From positions 1 to 64,000 of the forward strand of contig JAJZUT010000014.1 in NCBI GenBank assembly GCA_021847105.1: a stretch of DNA of 64,000 bases. The letters are read 5' to 3'. Below are positions 1 to 7,294 of the stretch, piece after piece (within the stretch, counting starts at the first letter, position 1; the number at the start of each line of letters is the position of its first letter). Below the pieces are notes generated by a model. That model ran no database searches and was not told the DNA's origin. It saw only the letters and a program-made list of their open reading frames with translations. The DNA is from Pseudomonadota bacterium (GTDB lineage Bacteria > Pseudomonadota > Gammaproteobacteria > Steroidobacterales > Steroidobacteraceae). The translations under genes were made by a program, and so were the position numbers.

Positions 1-123
1 ATGGCACACCCCGCTCGCCTCAATCTCAACCAGTACCTCTCCGGCCTTCGGCCCCTCTAGGTCCACGGTCACCACTTCCAGCGGCTTGCCTGCTTCAAAC
101 GCTACGGCGGCTTTCGTCTTCAT
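1..123 (-). CDS. frmA: Class III alcohol dehydrogenase / S-(hydroxymethyl)glutathione dehydrogenase, N-terminal fragment (runs off left edge)
   Basis: Reading the minus strand from the ATG at 123-121 gives 41 codons beginning MKTKAAVAFEAGKPLEVV and ending ASGVCH at the window edge. This is the N-terminus of the zinc-dependent class III alcohol dehydrogenase family, which oxidises S-hydroxymethylglutathione (formaldehyde detoxification) and often long-chain or short-chain alcohols. The GVCH segment carries the first catalytic zinc ligand (Cys). The gene is divergent from the sigma-54-type regulator at 345 and shares a 221-bp intergenic region with it that holds a regulator-like palindrome. Only the start is in the window, so integrity of the rest cannot be judged. 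Family assignment is firm; the exact substrate (formaldehyde adduct versus other alcohols) is not. Confidence 0.88.
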   Translation of the reverse strand, partial: MKTKAAVAFEAGKPLEVVTVDLEGPKAGEVLVEIEASGVCH

Positions 124-230
124 GTCTGCACTCGCATTTATTGGGGCCCGACACCCATCCGGGCCAGTCTACGCGGCCGGGAATGGCGCATTTCCATTCC
201 AGGCATCCCCGGTGCGCGAGCGGCCCGGCA

Positions 231-249
231 GTGTCCCGATTCGGAACAC
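231..249. promoter_or_regulatory. Inverted repeat, likely EBP binding site between adh and regulator
   Basis: GTGTCCCG-ATT-CGGAACAC is an inverted repeat with 7 of 8 arm positions matching. It lies about 95 bp upstream of the regulator start at 345 and about 108 bp upstream of the divergent dehydrogenase start at 123. The same pattern, TGTTCCG-TTT-CGGCACA, is found upstream of the aldehyde dehydrogenase at 11554-11570, giving a shared form TGTYCCG-N3-CGGMACA. That the regulators bind here is inferred. Confidence 0.55.
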
Positions 250-344
250 ATTGCCGTCACGCTGTGCCGAACCCGGTTCTGCGCGGTTGCGACGCGCCCG
301 ATGCGGCGCATAATGCCATTTCGACGGCCGAAGGGGGGGTAGCA

Positions 345-2279
345 ATGCTACGCACAATCGATAATCGTCACCGTCAGCCGCTGGCCGGGCCACGCAAGGT
401 ACTCCGGCAAGACGAGAACGGCACACCGGATTACATCCGTCGTTCGTGGCTGCGCTGCCTCAATCAGTACCATCTCGATCCGAAATCCGAGCGCGAGCCC
501 TACGTGCTGCCGCGCCAGGAGCGCGTGCAGCGCAAGGAGCGCAACCGGGACCTACTGGCACTCGCCGATGCCGAATTGGCACACCTGTATCATCAGCTGG
601 CCGGCTCGGGATACTCGATCATTCTCACCGACCGCGACGGTGTGCTGCTCGATTACTACGGCGACTTCAGCTTTCGCAACGCCGCGTTTCGCACCGGTCT
701 GGTGCTCGGGGCGATGTGGGACGAGGAGCACGGCGGCACCAATGGCATGGGGACCTGCCTGGTTGAACGCACCCCGCTGATCGTGCACCGCGAGCAGCAT
801 TTCTTCACACGCAACAGCGGCCTGACCTGCTGCGCCGCGCCGATCTTTGATCACTGCGGGGAACTGATCGCGGTGCTCGATGCGTCCGGGGAATCCGACC
901 GAGCCCAACAGCACACGCTGGTGCTGGTCAACATGGCCGCGCAGATGATCGAGAACCGCCTGTTCCTGCACCAGTTCCGCGACGCATTCGTGGTGCGCTT
1001 CCACAGCCGCCCGGAGCTGCTAGGCACCTGGGGCGAGGGGATCATCGCGCTCGATGGGGCGGGTCTGATCACCGCCATCGACCGCAACGCGCTGTTCCAG
1101 CTGGGCCTGAAGTCGCCCGCGGAGCTGCTCGGCTCGCCCCTGGAGCGGCTGTTCACCATCTCGCTGAGCGCGTTGCTCGCGCGTAGCCAGCGCAAGTCCT
1201 TCCACCCCCTCACGCTCTACGACGCCCGTCACGGTGGCCGGGTGTTCGCCATCGCCCAAGCACCGCAGTCGAAGCGCAGCGGCAGACCGAACTGCGCCGC
1301 CGAAGTCGCGCCGGACCTGCTCGATCCCGGGCGCGGCCCGCTCGAGGCACTTGATTTCGGCGATCCGGTGATGGCGCGCAACATTCAGGCCGCACGTCGC
1401 ATTCTCGCACGCGACATCCCGATCCTACTCACCGGGGAGTCGGGCACCGGGAAGGAATGCTTCGCACGGGCACTGCACGCCTCGAGCGAGCGGGCCGAGA
1501 AGCCCTTTGTCGCGCTGCACTGCGGCTCCCTTGCCGAACCCACGGCGCCGGCGGAACCCCCTGGGGGCGTGCCAGTGAGTCTCAGCGAGCAAATCTACGC
1601 GCGCATCATCCAGGCCAACGGCGGCACGCTGTTTCTCGATGACGTCGGAGAACTGCCCCCGGCACTGCAGACTCAACTGCTGCATTTGATCGAAGAGCGC
1701 GCACTGCCCTGCGCGATGACGAAGGAAGCGGTGCGCATCGATGTGCAGCTGGTCAGCGCCACCCGGCGCGACCTGCAAGAGAAGGTACAGCGCGGGGAGT
1801 TTCGCGAAGATCTGTTCTACCGGCTGCAGGGGCTGCTGCTGACGCTGCCGACGCTACGGGAGCGCCGGGACAAGGCGGCCGTGATCCGTCACATCTTCGC
1901 GCAGGAAAGCGCCGCCACGCCGGCGGTGAGTATGAGCGAGGACATGGTCGATGCCCTCAAGGCATACAGCTGGCCCGGCAACATCCGGCAGCTGCGCAAC
2001 GTGCTGCGCGGCATGATCGCGATGCGCTCGAGCAATCAGCTCGATGCCGGCTGCCTGCCTGCCGAGTATGGTGCGGGCGAGGTCCATGCGGAGGACGGGC
2101 TCGCCGAGGAGGCCAAGAGCCTCAACCCTCTCGAGCGAGCAGAGCGCAGCGCGCTGCTGCACGAGATCGAACTGCACCAGGGCAACCTCAGCCGCGTTGC
2201 ACAGTCCCTCGGCATCGGGCGCAACACGCTGTACCGCAACCTACGCCGGCTACGCATCACGCTGCCGATCCGCCGCTAA
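345..2279 (+). CDS. AcoR-like sigma-54 family (GAF/AAA+/Fis) regulator lacking the GAFTGA loop
   Basis: A 644-aa regulator. The N-terminal half resembles the GAF-containing sensory part of acetoin-catabolism regulators (AcoR type). An AAA+ domain follows with Walker A GESGTGKE near residue 365, then a C-terminal Fis-type helix-turn-helix (QGNLSRVAQSLGIGRNTLYR). I chose the ATG at 345 because the purine-rich AAGGGGGGG lies just upstream; an upstream in-frame ATG at 141 would span the operator-like palindrome at 231. Two things are odd. The L1 loop that normally reads GAFTGA and contacts sigma-54 is replaced in frame by a Pro/Gly-rich stretch (about residues 398-412). Walker B reads FLDDVGEL, where paralogues here have LDEIG. 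Known family biology predicts it cannot open a sigma-54 complex in the usual way, so it may act as a repressor, an antagonist or a sigma-70 regulator. It is divergent from the alcohol dehydrogenase. Confidence 0.88.
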   Translation: MLRTIDNRHRQPLAGPRKVLRQDENGTPDYIRRSWLRCLNQYHLDPKSEREPYVLPRQERVQRKERNRDLLALADAELAHLYHQLAGSGYSIILTDRDGVLLDYYGDFSFRNAAFRTGLVLGAMWDEEHGGTNGMGTCLVERTPLIVHREQHFFTRNSGLTCCAAPIFDHCGELIAVLDASGESDRAQQHTLVLVNMAAQMIENRLFLHQFRDAFVVRFHSRPELLGTWGEGIIALDGAGLITAIDRNALFQLGLKSPAELLGSPLERLFTISLSALLARSQRKSFHPLTLYDARHGGRVFAIAQAPQSKRSGRPNCAAEVAPDLLDPGRGPLEALDFGDPVMARNIQAARRILARDIPILLTGESGTGKECFARALHASSERAEKPFVALHCGSLAEPTAPAEPPGGVPVSLSEQIYARIIQANGGTLFLDDVGELPPALQTQLLHLIEERALPCAMTKEAVRIDVQLVSATRRDLQEKVQRGEFREDLFYRLQGLLLTLPTLRERRDKAAVIRHIFAQESAATPAVSMSEDMVDALKAYSWPGNIRQLRNVLRGMIAMRSSNQLDAGCLPAEYGAGEVHAEDGLAEEAKSLNPLERAERSALLHEIELHQGNLSRVAQSLGIGRNTLYRNLRRLRITLPIRR

Positions 2280-2306
2280 GCAGCCGATCCGCTGGCCGAT
2301 CGCCCG

Positions 2307-3386
<1,080 letters not shown>

Positions 3387-3440
3387 ACGTTCGCCCCCCT
3401 ACGCCATGCCGGCGGTGCGCCAGCTGTGTCATGTCCCGCC

Positions 3441-3453
3441 GTGACAGTGTCAC
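3441..3453. promoter_or_regulatory. Palindrome upstream of the porin promoter (site 1)
   Basis: GTGACAGTGTCAC is a 13-bp inverted repeat with a central G, about 216-228 bp upstream of the porin -24 element. That is a usual distance for an enhancer site of a sigma-54 activator. It shares the GTGACA half with the second site at 3579. Binding by the divergent activator is inferred. Confidence 0.45.
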
Positions 3454-3578
3454 CAAACGAAGCACCCGCGCGCAAGCACGGCCCCCTGAGTACGGCGCTA
3501 GTGTGCCGGTCGCAGCCCTCGGACATCCCCTCTAAGCGCAACCGGTCTTCAATTGGGCCAGTCTGCTGTTCCGGAACC

Positions 3579-3593
3579 GTGACACAGTGTGTC
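3579..3593. promoter_or_regulatory. Palindrome upstream of the porin promoter (site 2)
   Basis: GACACA-G-TGTGTC is a perfect 6-bp-arm inverted repeat at 3581-3593, preceded by GT so that the left half reads GTGACAC as in site 1. It starts about 90 bp upstream of the porin -24 element. GTTCCGGAAC, a 10-bp perfect palindrome, lies immediately upstream (3568-3577). Confidence 0.45.
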
Positions 3594-3668
3594 GTGTGCT
3601 GCGGCCGCGAGTGCCGGACGCACCTGTGGCCACGCCGTTGTCTCTCAGGCGCAACGCAGGGCGTGCGT

Positions 3669-3684
3669 AGGCACGGCAATTGCT
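3669..3684 (+). promoter_or_regulatory. Sigma-54 (-24/-12) promoter of the porin
   Basis: AGGCACGGCAATTGCT matches the RpoN consensus TGGCACG-N4-TTGCW at 11 of 12 defined positions. GG and GC are correctly spaced, and only the first T is replaced. The expected transcription start is near 3696, about 29 bp before the porin ATG. No competing -35/-10 pair is evident. Confidence 0.75.
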
Positions 3685-3724
3685 ATCCGTGACTCACCAA
3701 TAACGATCGTCCCGGGGGCCTTTC

Positions 3725-4975
3725 ATGATATTTCGCAAAGCCACAGTCCTCGCCGCCGTCATGGGCGCCGCGCTCTGCGCGCCGGCTGCTCACGCCATCA
3801 GCGTCAAGGCGGGAAAATGGAAGTTATCTTTCAACGGCAACGTCAACGCGCACTACATCTACTCGGAGTGCGAGAAGCACCCGAGCACCATCGCCGGCGG
3901 CCTCGCCTGCGTGGCCAGCAACAGTTCTTCCTCGGTCAGCAACGGCCTGCTGCCGGCAGCGCTCACGATCGGCGGCTCGACGGTGCAGAGCGGATATGAC
4001 ATCGGCTTCACCTTCGGCCTGTACCCCGGCATCAGCACCAACGATGGCGGCAGCCCGAATCTGCAGGTCGGCAGCGGCAATTACGGGCACACCGCCCTCG
4101 GTACCGCCGGACTGGATGTGCGCCAGGCGTTCCTCACCGTCGGCAACAAGACCTTCGGCACCATCATGGCCGGCCGCAACATCGGTTTGTTCGCCTCGGA
4201 TGCGATCCTCAACGACATGACGCTGCTCGGCGTCGGCGCCGGCAACGGCAATTACGCCGCACCGGCCAATACCTCGCTCGGCTCGATCGGCCTCGGCTAC
4301 ATCTACACCGACTGGCTTTCGCAGATCAATTACACGACCCCGACCGTGAGTGGCGCGAACCTCACCGTCGGCATCTTCGACCCGCTGAACACCCTGGGGC
4401 AGGTCCCCGCCAACCACTCGAGCCCCGGCTTCCAGGCGAAAGCCACCTACACGATCGGCTCGTTGTACCTCTCGGCGAGCGGCCTGTATCAGCGCCAACG
4501 TCTGTCCTGCTCGGACCCGGCACTGAATGCCGGTGCGTGCGTGGTCGGCGCCAGCTACAAGCAGTACAGCAGCGCGGCATTCGACATCGGCGGCAAGTAC
4601 ACCGCCGGACCGTTCCAGGTGCTCGGCTGGTACTACCGCGCAAGCGGCGTCGGCACCACGGGGCTGTTCGTGCTCTCGAACGATGCGCTCGGCCACCCGC
4701 GCAAGTCCGAGGGATTCCTCGCGCAGATGACCTACACCGTGGGCAAGACCAAGTTCGGCCTGAACTACGGCGAGAGCAAGCTGAATCCGACGGCGTTTGA
4801 CCGTGCCAACGGCACGCTCGTTGAAATGAATAACAAGTGGACCGCGGGCATCTATCACCACCTCACTTCCCTGCTGTTGCTCGTGGGAGAGTTCAGCCGG
4901 ATTCAATCGACCAATGATTTTGGTCAGAAGAATTCGAGCTGGAACGTCAACGCCGGCCTGTTTTTGAGCTTCTGA
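3725..4975 (+). CDS. Outer-membrane porin
   Basis: A 416-aa protein with a classical signal peptide (MIFRKATVLAAVMGAALC, cleavage predicted after AHA about residue 24) followed by alternating short beta-strand-like segments. It ends in an aromatic residue (NAGLFLSF), the outer-membrane insertion signature of beta-barrels. Sequence style (DIGFTFGLYPGI, ATYTIGSLYLSASGLY, GKYTAGPFQVLGWYY) fits the Gram-negative general/specific porin family. A sigma-54 promoter and palindromes precede it, and the AAA+ activator is divergent. It probably admits a small substrate of the pathway this cluster controls; the substrate cannot be read from the sequence. A terminator hairpin follows at 4998. Confidence 0.85.
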   Translation: MIFRKATVLAAVMGAALCAPAAHAISVKAGKWKLSFNGNVNAHYIYSECEKHPSTIAGGLACVASNSSSSVSNGLLPAALTIGGSTVQSGYDIGFTFGLYPGISTNDGGSPNLQVGSGNYGHTALGTAGLDVRQAFLTVGNKTFGTIMAGRNIGLFASDAILNDMTLLGVGAGNGNYAAPANTSLGSIGLGYIYTDWLSQINYTTPTVSGANLTVGIFDPLNTLGQVPANHSSPGFQAKATYTIGSLYLSASGLYQRQRLSCSDPALNAGACVVGASYKQYSSAAFDIGGKYTAGPFQVLGWYYRASGVGTTGLFVLSNDALGHPRKSEGFLAQMTYTVGKTKFGLNYGESKLNPTAFDRANGTLVEMNNKWTAGIYHHLTSLLLLVGEFSRIQSTNDFGQKNSSWNVNAGLFLSF

Positions 4976-4997
4976 ACACGCTCGGCGCGCTCGCGTC

Positions 4998-5020
4998 GGC
5001 GGTCCGTTACCCGGACCGCC
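4998..5020 (+). terminator. Hairpin terminator between porin and response regulator
   Basis: GGCGGTCCG-TTACC-CGGACCGCC is a perfect 9-bp stem followed by GGCGCTTCTTGTTCC, a weak T-rich tail. It lies between two convergent genes and could serve both. Confidence 0.7.
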
Positions 5021-5065
5021 GGCGCTTCTTGTTCCGGCGATCACCGCGGGATGCGCGGCCGGACC

Positions 5066-5698
5066 TTAGGGCTCGATCAGGCCGTGGCGGATCGCAAGCA
5101 GCGTCAGCTCCGATTGATTGGATACAGCGAGCTTCTGCTTGATGTTGTACAGATGGGTGCCGACCGTGGAGCCCGCGAGCCGCAGATCCTCGGCGATGCG
5201 CTGCACGGAGGCCCCGCGCGCGAGCCGCATGAACACCTCGAACTCCCGCTCCGAGAGACGCTCGGCGGGGGACTCCGCACCCTCGATCGCACCCAGCGCG
5301 AGCTGCTGCGCAACGGCCGGATCGATGTAGTGCCGCCCGCCGGCAATCTGCGTCAGTGCCTCCAGTAGCGTCTCCGGGGCACTGCGCTTGGAGAGAAAGC
5401 CGCACGCCCCCTCGCGCAGCGCCCGGCGTGCATGCACCGGATCGTCGTGCGCCGAAAGCGCGAGCACCCGCGCCTGCGAATCACGCGCACGGATTCGACG
5501 CAGCGCCTCAATGCCGCCCATGCCCGGCATCGCGATGTCGAGAATGGTCACATCTGGAGCCAGCTCGGCATAGCGCTGACAGGCCGTCTCGCCGCTGTCG
5601 GCCTCGCCCACGACCTCGACACCGGGACTCGACTGCAGCAGCAGCCTGAAGCCGGTGCGAACCACGGCATGATCATCGGCGAGCAGGACGCGGATCAT
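5066..5698 (-). CDS. NarL/FixJ-type response regulator
   Basis: A 210-aa response regulator. The receiver domain begins MIRVLLADDHAVVRTG, with acidic pocket DD at 8-9 and the phospho-accepting Asp at about 54 in TILDIAMPG. A LuxR-type HTH (LSEREFEVFMRLARG through GSTVGTHLYNIKQKL) forms the C-terminus. The ATG at 5698 overlaps the stop of the kinase gene as ATGA, giving translational coupling and fixing the start; a longer reading upstream merely runs through the kinase. Targets are unknown. The porin, the TonB receptor and the regulators around it are candidates. Confidence 0.93.
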   Translation of the reverse strand: MIRVLLADDHAVVRTGFRLLLQSSPGVEVVGEADSGETACQRYAELAPDVTILDIAMPGMGGIEALRRIRARDSQARVLALSAHDDPVHARRALREGACGFLSKRSAPETLLEALTQIAGGRHYIDPAVAQQLALGAIEGAESPAERLSEREFEVFMRLARGASVQRIAEDLRLAGSTVGTHLYNIKQKLAVSNQSELTLLAIRHGLIEP

Positions 5699-7050
5699 GC
5701 CTGCTCCGGCTGGGATTCGAGAGGAATGACCGCCGCGAGCGAGACGCCGCCTCGCGGACCGTGCGCGATGCGCATCTGGCCCCCGAGGTGCTCGATGCGT
5801 TCCCTCAAGCCACGCAACCCGAAGTGTCCGGGTCGGCTCCACGTTTGCTGCAGCCCCCGACCGTCATCGCTCACCCGCAGGTACAGGCGCCGACGGTCGG
5901 CACGCACCCGCGCCTCGATGCGCGTCGCCTGAGCGTGGCGCAGTGCATTGATCAACCCCTCCTGCACGAAACGATAGGCCGCCAGCGTCACGCTCGGGCC
6001 CAGATTGACGCGCAGCCGATGTGTTAGGGAGAGCTGCACCGAGCCGTGGCGCTGCTGCAGATCACGCGCCAGGTTCTCCAGCGTCACCGTCAGGCCCAGC
6101 GTGTCGAGCGTCAGCGGCGAGAGCCGCGGGATCAAGCCGTGCATGGCATCGTAGAGACTGGCCGCTTCCCGGGAAATCAGCCGCGCGGCCTCCTGCAGTG
6201 CCGGCTCGTCCGAGCGCACCGCAATCGCCTGCGCCAGGCTACGGATGGCGGTGACGGACTGGCCGAGCTCATCGTGCAGCTCGTGCGCGATCAATCGTCG
6301 TTCCTCCTCCAGGCGCTGCTCGACGAGCCGGGCGAGTTCGCGGCGCTCCTCGAGACGCGCCTCCGCCTCGCGCGCCTTGCGCTGGGCGGCAACGTTGTCC
6401 TCAACGGCCTGCGCCATGCGGTTGAACGCCGAGCCGATCGCCTGCGCCTCCAGCCCGCCGAGCGCGGGCAGCCGGTAATGGAGCTCACCGCCCTCGAGCC
6501 GCTCGAGGCCGCGGGCAATCACGGGAAACGGTGCGAGCGCGCGCTCGATGACCCAGAATGCCACGGCGTTGGCGAGGACGAGCAGCACGACGGTCAGGGT
6601 CAGCAGTCGTGTGATCGCGTCCCAGCCGTCGAGAATGGCGCGCGAGACCTCGGCGCGCACGTCGAGCTGTAGATTGCCCGGCAATTGCAACCGGTAGCTC
6701 GGGATGTGTGGCGCGAGCAGATGGGTGAACCACAACGGCGCATACTCACCGGCTTTGTACGTCGAGGGAGGCGAGTGGTAGATGACTGGGCCATGCGCGT
6801 AATGCAGGATGATGTCGTTCGAGCGCACGTGACCGAGCCGCACCAGGAAACTCAACACCACCTGCGGCCCGCCAAAGTTCCAGTAAAGGTGCACCAGGCG
6901 GTTCAGCAGCTGCGAGGCCACCTGGTGCGAGCCCTCGATATCCTCGCGCACCCGGGCGCGCGTGGCGAGCATCTGCGTGGTCACGAGCAGCACGACGAAC
7001 ACCGCCGTCAGGCCGGTCACCACCAGATGCAGACGTGTACGCAGCTTCAT
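5695..7050 (-). CDS. NarX/UhpB-type sensor histidine kinase
   Basis: A 451-aa membrane kinase. Transmembrane helix 1 is at about 8-26, a periplasmic sensor at about 30-145, transmembrane helix 2 at about 148-168, then HAMP and a coiled-coil (about 215-250). A HisKA_3 dimerisation domain follows with predicted phospho-His256 in HELHDELGQS, and a HATPase domain (SDDGRGL, GHFGLRGLRERI). The periplasmic domain has no motif I recognise. It is the first gene of a two-gene operon with the response regulator (4-bp overlap) and is divergent from the TonB receptor. Many NarX-like relatives respond to small anions, sugars or C1/C2 compounds; the signal here is unknown. Confidence 0.9.
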   Translation of the reverse strand: MKLRTRLHLVVTGLTAVFVVLLVTTQMLATRARVREDIEGSHQVASQLLNRLVHLYWNFGGPQVVLSFLVRLGHVRSNDIILHYAHGPVIYHSPPSTYKAGEYAPLWFTHLLAPHIPSYRLQLPGNLQLDVRAEVSRAILDGWDAITRLLTLTVVLLVLANAVAFWVIERALAPFPVIARGLERLEGGELHYRLPALGGLEAQAIGSAFNRMAQAVEDNVAAQRKAREAEARLEERRELARLVEQRLEEERRLIAHELHDELGQSVTAIRSLAQAIAVRSDEPALQEAARLISREAASLYDAMHGLIPRLSPLTLDTLGLTVTLENLARDLQQRHGSVQLSLTHRLRVNLGPSVTLAAYRFVQEGLINALRHAQATRIEARVRADRRRLYLRVSDDGRGLQQTWSRPGHFGLRGLRERIEHLGGQMRIAHGPRGGVSLAAVIPLESQPEQA

Positions 7051-7128
7051 AAACCCGCCCCCCAGGGCGCGGCGCGCGATGGTCCGGCCCCCCGGAGGTC
7101 ATCCTACCAGCAACCCTCTCGGAGGCGA

Positions 7129-7145
7129 CTCATGATAATCATGAG
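7129..7145. promoter_or_regulatory. Fur-box-like palindrome upstream of the TonB receptor
   Basis: CTCATGAT-A-ATCATGAG is a perfect 8-bp-arm inverted repeat. Its core ATGATAATCAT equals the central 11 bases of the 19-bp Fur consensus, and about 13 of 19 positions match overall. A further half-site-like ATTCATGAT follows at 7151. It lies 150 bp before the TonB receptor and 79 bp before the divergent kinase. Confidence 0.6.
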
Positions 7146-7294
7146 GTGTCATTCATGATGTTCCGCTTCCACCCCTGGCGCACTCTTGGTGAGGATCGGC
7201 AGTGCAACCCGGCCCGGGGGTGCCGGCATGGTCGGCGCCGCATCCACGCCGGTGAGCGACCGTCGAACAACCGAACAGAACGAACCGATCCATC

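Noticed and set aside
124..344. Sigma-54 promoter for the left-edge dehydrogenase
   Set aside because: I looked on the minus strand for correctly spaced GG/GC elements and found none that fits.
3824..5044. 406-codon open frame opposite the porin
   Set aside because: The plus-strand porin has a signal peptide, promoter and terminator; the antisense frame has none.
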